A stretch of 64,000 nt of DNA from Azospirillum canadense (GCF_025961225.1 NZ_JAOQNG010000007.1:1252501-1316500), one strand, 5' to 3'. Positions 51,592 through 63,266 are shown, numbered from the stretch's first letter. Numbers and translations are program-made. Notes: a model not told the origin generated them from the letters alone.

Positions 51592-53667
51592 TCAAACCGC
51601 CAGTTGAATGGCACCGTCCTCGTCCGCCTCCGGCTGGGCGGGGACGGCGCAGCACAGGAGCACCTCGTCCTCCGCGACCGTCGCGGTCGGTTCCTTGATG
51701 TAGGTCACCGCACCTTTGAGCAGCTTGGTGCGGCAGGTTCCGCAGGTGCCCTCGCGGCAGCTGAAGGCGGGATCCAGGCCGCGCGCTTCGGCCAGTTCGA
51801 GCAGCGTGCCTGAATCGGGAGTCCAGCGCGCTTCCTTCAGCGAATCCATGAAGGCGACCGGCACCGGCTTGGTGGCAGGTGGGCGCCGCACCGGCGCTAC
51901 GGTGCCGGCCGTTGCCGTGTCGGCCGTCCGTTTCAAGGACGACGGGCCGAACGCCTCCGCGTGGATCCGAGCGTCGGCGATGTTGTAGCCGCGCAACCCG
52001 TCGTAGAGCGCCTGGGTGAAGGCGGGCGGTCCGCAGAGATAGAAGTCGTAGTCGTTGAAGCCGAGGATGCGCGTCAGCAACGCCATGTCGATGCGCCCCC
52101 CTGCGTCGTAATCGACGCCTTGCTCGGCGTCGCCGGGATCGCTGAGGACGCGGACGAACCGGACGGCGCCGTTCGCCGCCGCCACAAGTTCCGCGATCTC
52201 CCGGTCGAAGGGGCGGTCCTGCCTGGACCGCGCCGCCTGGACCAGGATGGTGGGCCGGATCCGCTGCTTGCGAAGCCCCTCGTAAACAATATGGCGCAGC
52301 ATCGCGAGCAGGGGTGTGATGCCGACCCCGCCCGCCAGCAGCACCGCCGGCCGCGTGGCGCCGGCGTCGATGGTGAAATCGCCCGCCGGCGCGCGCGCCT
52401 CGATGACGTCCCCGACCCGGACACGGTCGTGCAGGTGCCGGGACACCAAGCCCTCGCGCTTGACGCTGATGCGGCAGATCCCGTCCGACGGGGCAACCGA
52501 CAGCGTGTAGGTCCGCACCACGGGCTTGTCGGCGCCGGGCAGGGCCACGCGGATGGGCAGGTGCTGTCCGGCCTGATGCGGAAGAAGCCCGACGCCGTCA
52601 TCCGGCTGCAAATGGAAGGAGCGGATCGAGGCGCTTTCCTCGACGATCTTCGTCACCTTCATCGGTCGCCAGCGCGTCGCGATGTCCGTGGCGCGAAGCC
52701 GGTCGGCGGCGTGGCTCCAGTCGCCCGTCATCAGTGAACTGGGAGACCAGCCGTCCTTCCGGAAAGTCCAACGCAGGGCCAGGGCGCCGGGCCGGCGGAC
52801 GATCTTACGCGCCTTGAACGTCCACAGCCGCTCGGCCCCCTGGAAGGCCGCGATCTCCGGCGAGTCCAGGATCACCGCGGCATCGCCCGTCATCTGCAGC
52901 AGGTCGCCGCTTTCGAAATCGACGAAGGCCAGCCCCGCCCTTCCGTTGAGGACGATGTTGCCCAGAGTGGCGAAGAAGAGGTTGCCGTCAAAGTCCGGGA
53001 TGGTGAGCGTTCCGTCCTCGGCCACGCGTACGAAACCGGCCTTGCCGCCGCGATGCGACACATCGACCTGGCGACGGTCCCCGCGATCGGCGTAGGAGGC
53101 GACGAAGAAGGCGTCCGCCGCCTCGATCGTCGCACGCGCCGCGGCATCAAGGCCGGGCAACTCTTCCGCGGCGCCGGCGAAGGGCTGGCCGGGGTCGCGG
53201 GCATACGAGAAATCACGCAGCTGGATGTAGCGGGGGCAGTTCCCGAAGCTCTGGTCGACGTCGACGCGGAAGCCGTTCGGCGTGGTCGAGACGAAGCCGT
53301 TCATGCGGTTGCGGCGCCGCGTGTGCATCTCGATGCCGAGCAGGCCGATCGGCTCCCCATCCGCAAAGCCGGCTGTGGCCGGATCGCTCGGGTCCAGGCG
53401 CGCGCCGATGTCGAGAGTGGTCGGGCTGGGCGAGGACATGAAGCCGGGCCGACCCTCCAGGAACGTGGCCCAGGCATCCCCGCGCGGGTCGACGCTGCCG
53501 ATCACGATGAAGGGAAGCTGGGCGTAGAAGTCGCGGTGCTGGTCGGGCATGAAGTCGCGCACGACCCGCTGCCCCACCGCCGCCATCCGTTCGGCGACGC
53601 CGACCTTCTCCTGGATGAACGTCTCACCCTCGTGCCACGTCGGCAGCGTCTTCCGATTGTCGCCCAT
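51592..53667 (-). CDS. PNPO-like / ferredoxin-NADP reductase / [2Fe-2S] three-part fusion
   Basis: A 691-residue cytoplasmic oxidoreductase. Residues about 1-320 are a PNPO-like split-barrel flavin domain (QLPFIVIGSVDPRGDAWATF, and GNLFFATLGNIVLNGRAGLA). Residues about 325-560 are an FNR-type module (RTYTLSVAPSD for FAD, VLLAGGVGITPLLAMLRHIV for NAD(P)). The C-terminal 90 residues are a plant-type ferredoxin with FSCREGTCGTCRTKLL and LLCCAVP giving the four cysteines. It could pass NADPH electrons to a flavin-bound substrate or partner enzyme. It follows the GST gene by 66 bases. Confidence 0.83.
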   Translation of the reverse strand: MGDNRKTLPTWHEGETFIQEKVGVAERMAAVGQRVVRDFMPDQHRDFYAQLPFIVIGSVDPRGDAWATFLEGRPGFMSSPSPTTLDIGARLDPSDPATAGFADGEPIGLLGIEMHTRRRNRMNGFVSTTPNGFRVDVDQSFGNCPRYIQLRDFSYARDPGQPFAGAAEELPGLDAAARATIEAADAFFVASYADRGDRRQVDVSHRGGKAGFVRVAEDGTLTIPDFDGNLFFATLGNIVLNGRAGLAFVDFESGDLLQMTGDAAVILDSPEIAAFQGAERLWTFKARKIVRRPGALALRWTFRKDGWSPSSLMTGDWSHAADRLRATDIATRWRPMKVTKIVEESASIRSFHLQPDDGVGLLPHQAGQHLPIRVALPGADKPVVRTYTLSVAPSDGICRISVKREGLVSRHLHDRVRVGDVIEARAPAGDFTIDAGATRPAVLLAGGVGITPLLAMLRHIVYEGLRKQRIRPTILVQAARSRQDRPFDREIAELVAAANGAVRFVRVLSDPGDAEQGVDYDAGGRIDMALLTRILGFNDYDFYLCGPPAFTQALYDGLRGYNIADARIHAEAFGPSSLKRTADTATAGTVAPVRRPPATKPVPVAFMDSLKEARWTPDSGTLLELAEARGLDPAFSCREGTCGTCRTKLLKGAVTYIKEPTATVAEDEVLLCCAVPAQPEADEDGAIQLAV

Positions 53668-53733
53668 GTCCCGTCTCCCCGTGGAAAGACATTGAAGGAT
53701 GCGGGCGCGCCGGTTGCGCGCCCGGACGCAGCG

Positions 53734-54348
53734 TCACGCGGCGGTGAGCCCCGCCCGCGTCTGGACGAACGGGACGAAACCCGGCAGAGCCTCGACCCGA
53801 CGGAGGAAGGCGTTGACGGCCGGATAGCCCGACAGGTCGACGTTGCCTTCCGGAGCGCGCGCGACGTAGCTGTAGATGGCGACGTCGGCGATGGTCGGCC
53901 GGTCGCCGACCAGCCAGTCGCGGCCGGACAGGTGGCTATCGAGCTTCTTCAGCAGGGCGTGGGCCCGGCCGATAACCTCTTCCGCGTTGTACTTGGCGCC
54001 GAACACCGTGACCAGCCGCGCCGCCGCGGGGCCGTAGGCGACCTCGCCGGCGGCGACCGACAGCCAGCGCTGGACGGCGGCGGCACTCTGCGCGTCCTCG
54101 GGCAGCCAGTCGCTGCGCCCGGCCTTCTTCGCCAGATAGACCAGGATGGCGTTGGAGTCGGAGACGACCACGCCGTCGTCGTCTAGCACGGGCACCTGAC
54201 CGAACGGGTTCAGTGCCAGGAACGCGGGCGTTTTGTGCGCCCCCGCCATCAGGTCAACCTCGACCAACTCATGCGGCAGTCCGAGCAGCGACACGAACAG
54301 GCGGGCGCGGTGGGCATGGCCCGACATCGGATGGTGATAGAGCTTCAT
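53734..54348 (-). CDS. Glutathione S-transferase
   Basis: A 204-residue GST. The thioredoxin-like N-terminal domain (MKLYHHPMSGHAHRARLFVS, then NPFGQVPVLDDDGVVVSDSN for the glutathione-binding SNA motif) is joined to the helical domain with RDWLVGDRPTIADVAIYSY. It would conjugate electrophiles in the cytoplasm. It is first in the minus-strand unit gst-oxidoreductase-lysR. Confidence 0.85.
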   Translation of the reverse strand: MKLYHHPMSGHAHRARLFVSLLGLPHELVEVDLMAGAHKTPAFLALNPFGQVPVLDDDGVVVSDSNAILVYLAKKAGRSDWLPEDAQSAAAVQRWLSVAAGEVAYGPAAARLVTVFGAKYNAEEVIGRAHALLKKLDSHLSGRDWLVGDRPTIADVAIYSYVARAPEGNVDLSGYPAVNAFLRRVEALPGFVPFVQTRAGLTAA

Positions 54349-54483
54349 GGCTGACTCCTGCGATGCTGGCCGGGTTCATTCCCGATCCGCACACAGAAGG
54401 TGCCACCGCCATCCGATCACGAGAATGAGTCGATTTGGTAGTTCATTATTGCGTATGCCGTAATAATGCTGCCCGAAAACGAT

Positions 54484-54515
54484 GAAGGGCGGAGCCCGGA
54501 CAGGCCCCGCCCTTC
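54484..54515 (-). terminator. Terminator of the hexuronate-type MFS gene
   Basis: GAAGGGCGG and CCGCCCTTC pair perfectly with an inner GCC/GGC extension, 24 bases after the MFS stop on the minus strand, and are followed there by ATCGTTTTCGG. Confidence 0.7.
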
Positions 54516-54539
54516 AATGATACGCTCAGGCGTTGAACG

Positions 54540-55829
54540 TCAGTCCGCGCCGGCCGCGTTGGCCGACAAGTGCTGGGGTGCCGGCTCCCCACCGCGGCGC
54601 TGGCCGAGCACCAGGGCGACGACGATGAAGGCGGCGATGTCGAAGACCGACAGGCAGGCGAACAGCGGCTCGTACCCGATGGTGTTGGCGAGCTGGCCGA
54701 TGATCAGCGAGAAGATCATGCCGCCGAGATAGCCGGCCATGCCGCCGAAGCCGGTCGCGGTGGCGACGTCCTGCTTCTCGAACGTGTCGGTGACCAGGGC
54801 GTAGAGCAGGCTCGACAGCATCTGGTGCGCAAAGCCGCCCAGGGAGAACAGGAAGATCGCGGTGATCGGGCTGCTGGACAGGCCGATGAGGGCCGGGCCG
54901 ATCATGCACAGCGCGCCGATGCCGATGCCGGCAATGCGGGAGTTGACCAGCGTCATCTTGAAACGCTTGGCAAAGAAGGGCGACAGGTAGCCGGACAGGA
55001 TGCAGCCGAGGTCGGCGAACAGGAAAGGCAGCCAGGCGAACAGGGCAAACTGCTTGATGTCCATGCCGCGCACGCTGACCATGTACAGCGGGATCCAGAA
55101 GCTGAAGGTCTGCCAGGCCGGCTCCGTCAGGAAACGGGCGGCGGCGATGCCCCAGAACTTGCCCTTGGTGACCACCCGCTTCATGGAGGGCTTGGGCAGC
55201 GCGACCTGCGGTTGGCCTTCCAGGATGTAGGCGTGCTCGTCCTTGGTCAGGCGGGGATGGTTCTCCGGGTTGCGGTACAGCGACACCCAGATCAGCGACA
55301 TCGCCACCCCCATCAGGCCGGTGACGACGAAGGCGATTTGCCAGCTGTAGCTGACCGACAGCCAGATGACCAGCGGCGGGGCGACCATGGCGCCGACTGA
55401 GCTGCCGGTGTTGAACCAGCCCGTGGCGATGGAGCGTTCCTTGGCCGGGAACCACAGGGTCGAGGTCTTGGCGCCCGAGGGCATGGCGGCGGCCTCAGAG
55501 ATGCCCAGCAGGCCGCGGAAGAAGGCCATCGACTGCCAGCCGCCGGCAAAGGCGTGCAGCGCCGCCGCGGTGCCCCAGACGAAGGCGAACATGAAGTAGC
55601 CGAACTTCAGCCCGATCAGGTCGGTGATGTAGCCGGCGATCGGCTGCATCAGGCTGTAACAGAGCTGGAACGTGCTGACGATGTAGGAATATTGCTCCGT
55701 CGTGAAGTGCAGTTGTTCCTTCAGCGTCGGCGCGAGAATGCCCAACGTGTTGCGGTCGATGTAGTTGACGATCGTGCCCAGCATGACCAGGGCCAGAATC
55801 TGCCAGCGCAAACCACGAATTCTCTTCAT
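54540..55829 (-). CDS. MFS transporter of the hexuronate/galactonate (ExuT-like) group
   Basis: A 429-residue anion:cation symporter with 12 helices. MLGTIVNYIDRNTLGILAPT is the ExuT-type helix-one signature, and GISEAAAMPSGAKTSTLWFP follows helix four. The start at 55829 follows GGGAGAA. The upstream region carries TAATATATCAG motifs, and an eda/kdgK/regulator segment lies 6 kb away, so uptake of a hexuronate or aldonate feeding the KDPG pathway is plausible. The exact sugar acid is unknown. Confidence 0.75.
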   Translation of the reverse strand: MKRIRGLRWQILALVMLGTIVNYIDRNTLGILAPTLKEQLHFTTEQYSYIVSTFQLCYSLMQPIAGYITDLIGLKFGYFMFAFVWGTAAALHAFAGGWQSMAFFRGLLGISEAAAMPSGAKTSTLWFPAKERSIATGWFNTGSSVGAMVAPPLVIWLSVSYSWQIAFVVTGLMGVAMSLIWVSLYRNPENHPRLTKDEHAYILEGQPQVALPKPSMKRVVTKGKFWGIAAARFLTEPAWQTFSFWIPLYMVSVRGMDIKQFALFAWLPFLFADLGCILSGYLSPFFAKRFKMTLVNSRIAGIGIGALCMIGPALIGLSSSPITAIFLFSLGGFAHQMLSSLLYALVTDTFEKQDVATATGFGGMAGYLGGMIFSLIIGQLANTIGYEPLFACLSVFDIAAFIVVALVLGQRRGGEPAPQHLSANAAGAD

Positions 55830-55945
55830 AAGCGTTCTCCCATCCCCGCGGCGGCGGAGGTTTCTGCGCGCGCCTGTGAACCGACCCTTTGTGTGGTCGT
55901 CGGCTTCGGGCGTCTTCGGCGCGGGGCGCGTCCCGCAGCGCCGGT

Positions 55946-55961
55946 TATATTAATATATCAG
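55946..55961 (-). promoter_or_regulatory. AT-rich palindrome, candidate operator site 1
   Basis: TATATTAATATA is a perfect 12-bp palindrome and runs into TAATATATCAG, which recurs at 56300-56310. It lies about 115 bases before the ExuT-like gene. It resembles GntR/FCD-type operators; the regulator encoded at 62.4-63.2 kb is a candidate. Confidence 0.5.
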
Positions 55962-56186
55962 TTGTTGGTGCAAGCATCTTTTTCGGGTGCGGACGATCGG
56001 CCGACCAAATTCCGCACGGCCTGTCCGTTCGGCGTAAGCCTCTTCGCAAGCGCAGCATAGGTGATCGGAAGACTCGGAGGCGGGGGCCACGCTGCACCAT
56101 AATAATCGCGATTGTACAATGCGTTAGGGGGCGGGCGCGGCAAGTCCCTCGCACCCGGCAAACCAACCGAAAGCGCGTCAAGGCAA

Positions 56187-56219
56187 GAAAAAAGCCACCA
56201 GGGACAGACCCCGGTGGCC
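56187..56219 (-). terminator. Rho-independent terminator after the LysR gene
   Basis: On the minus strand GCCACCGGGG and CCCTGGTGGC form a hairpin with one mismatch around TCTGT, followed by TTTTTTCTTGCC. It lies about 150 bases after the LysR stop. Confidence 0.8.
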
Positions 56220-56299
56220 TCAGTTTAGGGAGGAAACGTCCAGGACGTCGTGCCGCCCGATGATTGGGCACGCCACGCTGAACAACGGGGTCAGCATAC

Positions 56300-56310
56300 T
56301 AATATATCAG
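56300..56310. promoter_or_regulatory. TAATATATCAG motif, candidate operator site 2
   Basis: TAATATATCAG repeats exactly the 11 bases at 55951-55961, and in CTAATATATCAG forms an imperfect 12-bp palindrome. In a GC-rich genome such an exact AT-rich repeat in one intergenic region is notable. Confidence 0.45.
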
Positions 56311-56365
56311 AATGGGCGCAAGCGCGAACGTGGCGCTGACGGAATTTTACCGGCTGGAATGCGAG

Positions 56366-57262
56366 TCAGGGACCCTCGCGGCAGGCAGCAAGCACCTGTC
56401 CACGCAACCAGTGGTGGGCCGGGTCGGCGTCGTGGCGGGGGTGCCACATCTGAATGACGGTGACGTCGTCCATGGCGACGGGAAGCGGGAAGGTTCGGAT
56501 GCCGGCGCGGCCGGCGGCGACCTGTCCCTCGGACACCAGCGCGATCAGGTCGGACGCGCGGACGATCGCCAGGGCGGCCGGGAAGCTCGGCACCACGGCG
56601 ACCACCTTGCGGGTGAGCCCGAGCGCGGCGAGCGCGTCGTCCACCGGCTCCCTCGTGCGGCCGCCGCGCGAGGTGACCACATGGCGGCCGGCGGCGTAGA
56701 GTTCCGGCGTTACGACCTCGTGCCGGGTCAGCGGGTGGCCGTCGCGCACGGCGCAGACCAGCCGGTCGCGCAGCAGGCTCTGCACCTTCAATTCCGGTGC
56801 GGTTTCGAAATGCGCGCCGATCTCCAGGTCGACACGCCCGTCCCGCAGGGCCTGAACGTCGCGGTCCGGCCTGGGCGCGAAGCGCAGCAGGACGCCAGGG
56901 GCCTCGGCGGTCATGCGGGTCACCAGCCGGGCGGCGAAGACCTCGATGAAGCTCTCGCTGGCGCGCAGGGTGAAGCTGCGCTCCAGCTTCGCGATGTCGA
57001 TAGCCGCCGCCGGGCGCAGGACCGCGCGCGCTTCCTCGGCGAGGCCGTGCACCCGCTCCTGCAGCTCGATGGCGTGCGGCGTGGGCACGAGGCCGCGCCC
57101 GGCGCGGACGAGCAAGGGGTCGCCGGTGGCGTCCCGCAGCCGCGCCAGCGTGCGGCTCATGGCGGAATCGCTGAGGCCAAGCCGCTTGGCCGCCCTGACC
57201 ACGCTGCCCTCCGCAAGCAGCGCGTCGAGCGCGAGGAGAAGGTTGAGATCGGGATCGGCCAT
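56366..57262 (-). CDS. LysR-family regulator divergent from a DHA2 pump
   Basis: A 298-residue LysR protein with HTH in residues about 5-62 (LAEGSVVRAAKRLGLSDSAM) and an effector domain of the NodD/LeuO-like group (ERSFTLRASESFIEVFAARL). I chose MADPDLNLLLALDALL at 57262 rather than the ATG six codons earlier. It faces the MFS gene at 57375 across about 110 bases that hold a GCAGG-N5-CCTGC palindrome. It is followed by a clear terminator. Confidence 0.83.
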   Translation of the reverse strand: MADPDLNLLLALDALLAEGSVVRAAKRLGLSDSAMSRTLARLRDATGDPLLVRAGRGLVPTPHAIELQERVHGLAEEARAVLRPAAAIDIAKLERSFTLRASESFIEVFAARLVTRMTAEAPGVLLRFAPRPDRDVQALRDGRVDLEIGAHFETAPELKVQSLLRDRLVCAVRDGHPLTRHEVVTPELYAAGRHVVTSRGGRTREPVDDALAALGLTRKVVAVVPSFPAALAIVRASDLIALVSEGQVAAGRAGIRTFPLPVAMDDVTVIQMWHPRHDADPAHHWLRGQVLAACREGP

Positions 57263-57292
57263 GGGCGGCCACGCTAACACATGGCGTTCTAT

Positions 57293-57307
57293 GCAGGAAT
57301 AACCTGC
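57293..57307. promoter_or_regulatory. Candidate LysR operator
   Basis: GCAGG and CCTGC form an inverted repeat with a 5-base spacer (AATAA) within the divergent lysR/MFS intergenic region, 31 bases before the lysR start. Size and place fit a LysR site. Confidence 0.5.
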
Positions 57308-57374
57308 TTGGGCTGCGTCTTCCGCCAGGGCTCGCTATGGGCGACCTTGAGTCCGACCATTATCGGAGACCCTG

Positions 57375-58787
57375 ATGCCCTCATCGATGCCCGCCACCCA
57401 GCCGCCGGACGGACTTCCGGTTCCCCGCCGCATCATGGCCGCTGCGTCCGTCATCGCCGCGATCGTGCTCGTCGTGCTCGACGGCGCCATCGCCAACATC
57501 GCCCTGCCGGTCGTCGCCGACACGCTTCGCGTCGCGCCGGCCGACTCCGTCTGGATCATCACCGGCTACCAGCTGGCGCTGGTTGTCGCGCTGCTGCCCA
57601 TGGCGGCGCTCGGCGAAAGCCTGGGGTACCGGCGGGTGTTCGCCGGCGGCGTGCTGCTCTTCACCGTTGCCTCGGCCGGCTGTGCCCTGGCGCCGACCCT
57701 GCCGTGGCTGGTGGTCGCAAGGTTCGTCCAGGGGCTGGGCGGGGCCGCGGTGATGGCGCTCGGCGTCGCGCTGCTGCGCTTCGTCTACCCGCAGCGGCTG
57801 CTGGGGGCGGCCATCGGGTGGAACGCGGTGGCCATCGCCTTGTCCTCGGCGGCGGGGCCGACGATCGGTGCGGCGGTTCTCGCCGTCGCGCCCTGGCCGT
57901 TCCTGTTCGCCATCAACATCCCGATCGGCGCCATCGTGTTGGCGACCGCCCGCGCCTTGCCTGCCATCGAGGGCGCGAAGCGGCGCATCGATCCCATCAG
58001 CGTCGCGCTCAACGGGGGCTTCTTCGCCGCCCTGGTGATGGGGGCGGAGATCCTGCCGTCCCAGCCCGGCCAGGGCGGCGCGTTGCTCACAGTCGCGGCG
58101 GTCTGCCTGGTCGGCCTCGTCCGGCGCGAGAGCGGGCGGGAGGCGCCACTGGTCCCACTCGACCTGCTGCGGGTGCCGTCCTTCCGCCTGTCGGTCGTCG
58201 CGTCCGTCCTCTGCTTCGCCGGCCAGATGGCGAGCGCGGTGGCGCTGCCCTTCTACCTGCAGCATGGCCTTGGGCGAGACGCCTTCACGACCGGGCTGTT
58301 CCTGGTGCCCTGGCCGCTCGCCACCGCCGTTGCAGCGCCAGTGTCCGGCCGGCTGGCCGATCGCATGGCGACGGGCTGGCTGTGCGCCTTGGGCGGGCTG
58401 CTGCTTGCCGTCGGCCTGACCCTCTCGGCGGTCTGGCCGCTGGAGGACGACCTGACGCCGCTCCTGGCCTTCATGGCGATCAGCGGCTTCGGCTTCGGCC
58501 TGTTCCAGACGCCCAACAACCGGAACATGCTGCTGACCGCGCCCAAGGCGCGCAGCGGCGCGGCGGGCGGGATGCAGGGCACCGCCCGGCTGGTCGGGCA
58601 GACCGCCGGTGCGGTGATCATGACGCTGCTGTTCTCGCTGGTTGCCGGCGCGGTGACAGCACCGCGCATCGGCCTCACCGTGGCCGCCGCCCTTGCCCTG
58701 GCCGGGGGCGCCGTGAGTCTTCTTCACGTGCCTGCGCGCCGCGCCCGGCCCGTCACGACCGCGGACGCCTCTGTCCGCGGCCAGTGA
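57375..58787 (+). CDS. DHA2-family MFS efflux transporter
   Basis: A 470-residue permease with about 14 helices. LDGAIANIALPVVADTLRV is the DHA2 helix-one motif and RFVQGLGGAAVMALGVALLR the helix-four motif. Such pumps export drugs or metabolites with protons. No membrane-fusion partner is adjacent, unlike the EmrAB pair at 41-43.6 kb. It is divergent from a LysR regulator and ends 16 bases from the convergent ppc stop. Confidence 0.82.
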   Translation: MPSSMPATQPPDGLPVPRRIMAAASVIAAIVLVVLDGAIANIALPVVADTLRVAPADSVWIITGYQLALVVALLPMAALGESLGYRRVFAGGVLLFTVASAGCALAPTLPWLVVARFVQGLGGAAVMALGVALLRFVYPQRLLGAAIGWNAVAIALSSAAGPTIGAAVLAVAPWPFLFAINIPIGAIVLATARALPAIEGAKRRIDPISVALNGGFFAALVMGAEILPSQPGQGGALLTVAAVCLVGLVRRESGREAPLVPLDLLRVPSFRLSVVASVLCFAGQMASAVALPFYLQHGLGRDAFTTGLFLVPWPLATAVAAPVSGRLADRMATGWLCALGGLLLAVGLTLSAVWPLEDDLTPLLAFMAISGFGFGLFQTPNNRNMLLTAPKARSGAAGGMQGTARLVGQTAGAVIMTLLFSLVAGAVTAPRIGLTVAAALALAGGAVSLLHVPARRARPVTTADASVRGQ

Positions 58788-58803
58788 CCACCCGGTCTCG
58801 CCG

Positions 58804-61638
<2,835 letters not shown>

Positions 61639-61731
61639 CGTGGGATCGCTCCGGCGTGAGAGGGACATTTTCTAAGCATCGGCACCCGATTGTAGAACGA
61701 TTTGCTGCAGGTGCTCAATCATACGCGCACC

Positions 61732-61739
61732 GATATATC
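61732..61739. promoter_or_regulatory. GATATATC palindrome between ppc and eda
   Basis: GATATATC is a perfect 8-bp palindrome, and CGATATATCA shares the ATATATCA core of the motif at 56300. It lies between the ppc start and the eda stop. Weak evidence. Confidence 0.3.
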
Positions 61740-61786
61740 ACCTCGGGGGCAACTCCGCCAAGGCACCACGTCCGTGTTTGGGGGGA

Positions 61787-62419
61787 TTAGGCCACCAAAG
61801 CAGCAGCCTCGCGGGCGAGGCGCTCGATGTCAGCCCAGCGGCGCTCCTTGACAGCGTCGGCCGGGGTCAGCCACGTGCCGCCGAGCGCGAAGACGTTGGG
61901 CAGGCCCAGGATCTCGCGGACAGTCTCCGCCTTGATGCCGCCGGTCGGGCAGAAGCAGATTTTCGGGAGCAAAGGGGCCATGCCGCGGAGCGCCGGGGCG
62001 CCGCCGTTGAGCATGGCCGGGAAGAACTTCAGCTCGCGGAAGCCGTGCTCGTAGGCGATCAGCGCCTCGGTCACCGTGGCGATGCCCGGCAGGTAGGGCA
62101 GGCCGGCGGCCTTGGCGGCCTCGGCCAGCCGGTCGGTCAGGCCGGGGCTGACGACGAAGCGGGCGCCGACGTCGCGGGCCTGGGCGAACTGCTCCGGCCG
62201 GATCAGCGTGCCGAGCCCGACCAGCGCGCCCGGCACCTTGGCGGCGATCGCTTCCGCGCAGGCGAGCGCGCCGGGCGTGCGCAGCGTGATCTCCAGCGTG
62301 GTCAAGCCGCCGGCGACCAGCGCCTCGGCCAGCGGAACGGCCTCGGCCGGGTTGTCGAGCACCAGGACCGGGACGATCCGGGCGCCGGTCAAGGAGGGTT
62401 CAAGGCGAGGAACGGTCAT
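61787..62419 (-). CDS. eda: 2-keto-3-deoxy-6-phosphogluconate aldolase
   Basis: A 210-residue class I aldolase that splits KDPG into pyruvate and glyceraldehyde 3-phosphate. LTTLEITLRTPGAL holds the catalytic glutamate near residue 45, and FRELKFFPAMLNGG the Schiff-base lysine near 133; CFCPTGGIKAETV binds phosphate. It follows the regulator gene by 21 bases and, with kdgK further upstream, forms the end of a KDG-processing unit for sugar acids. Confidence 0.92.
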   Translation of the reverse strand: MTVPRLEPSLTGARIVPVLVLDNPAEAVPLAEALVAGGLTTLEITLRTPGALACAEAIAAKVPGALVGLGTLIRPEQFAQARDVGARFVVSPGLTDRLAEAAKAAGLPYLPGIATVTEALIAYEHGFRELKFFPAMLNGGAPALRGMAPLLPKICFCPTGGIKAETVREILGLPNVFALGGTWLTPADAVKERRWADIERLAREAAALVA

Positions 62420-62440
62420 GATGTGGCCTTGGCAAAAGGA

Positions 62441-63227
62441 TCAGTGGGGCAGACGCCCGTCGGGAGCGCCGGAGAAGAAGTGCGGATAAACGCTGCGGAT
62501 GTCGTCGATGGACACGAGCAGCCCGTCCAGGTGGAGGTCGAGCGCCCGGATGGCGCGGTCCGGGTCATGGGCGGCGATGGCCTGCACCACCGCCTCATGC
62601 TCGGCGATCACCTTGCCCATGCGGCCGGGCGACGGCAGGGTCAGGCGGCGGCAGCGGTCCACCTGCACCTTCACTTGCTGGACCAGCGTCCAGAAGCCGG
62701 GATAGCCGGCGACGTCGGCGAGCATCGCGTGGAAGGTCTCGTCGGCCTGATGGAAGGCGTTGGCGTCGTGCGCCAAATCCACCTCGTGCTGGTGCACCAA
62801 GCAGGCTTGCAGGTTGGCGACCTGGCTGCGCGTCGCCCGCTCGGCTGCGCGTCGCCCGCTCGGCGGCGCGGCGCACGGTGGCGAGTTCCAGCGCCTTGCG
62901 GATCGCGCCGGCCTCGGGCAGCGCGTCGACGGGGATGCGGGCGACGAAGGTTCCGGACTGCGGAAAGACCTTGACCAACCCCTCGTCGGCCAGCTTCAGC
63001 AGCGCCTCGCGGACGGGGGTGCGGCTGACGCCGTAGGCTTCCGCGACCTGCTTCTCGACAATGGATTCGCCCGGCCGGCGGCGCAGGGACACGATCTCGT
63101 CGCGCAGGGAGCGGTAAATGCCGCTGGCCGCGGTGGCCGAACGCCGGGGAGCGCCGGCCGCAGTCTTTTTGGTGCCCCGCCCCGACCGTCGCGGGGGCAG
63201 GTCACGGGGGTGGAGGCTGTCTGGCAT
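62441..63227 (-). pseudogene. GntR/FadR-type (FCD) regulator broken by a 19-bp tandem duplication
   Basis: The N-terminal winged helix is intact (VEKQVAEAYGVSRTPVREAL, about residues 55-75), and the frame reads to AAERATRSR near 62850. There an exact 19-bp tandem repeat shifts the frame, and the FCD effector domain (DETFHAMLADVAGYPGFWTL through HFFSGAPDGRLPH) continues in another frame to 62441. Removing one copy restores AAERATRSQVANLQACLVHQ and a full-length regulator of about 255 residues. It sits between kdgK and eda, so it would normally repress or control sugar-acid genes. As given, the effector domain is lost. Confidence 0.85.
62824..62861. repeat. Exact 19-bp tandem duplication
   Basis: GGCTGCGCGTCGCCCGCTC occurs twice in direct succession (62824-62842 and 62843-62861). 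Because 19 is not a multiple of three it breaks the GntR reading frame. Confidence 0.95.
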
Positions 63228-63266
63228 CGGTGACCGGTCTCCCTGGTGAGGGTGGGCGCGGGGCGC

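Larger units (their letters stand above)
55830..56365. other. Long AT-containing control region upstream of the MFS gene
   Basis: This 536-base gap has an AT island near 55943-55964 and another near 56298-56310, with a strong minus-strand terminator between them at 56187-56219. No convincing gene is seen. It would contain the promoter of the ExuT-like gene and the terminator of the LysR gene. Confidence 0.5.

Noticed and set aside
54466..54732. A small plus-strand frame before the ExuT-like gene's end
   Set aside because: It crosses the terminator hairpin and overlaps the MFS coding region antisense, with no ribosome site.
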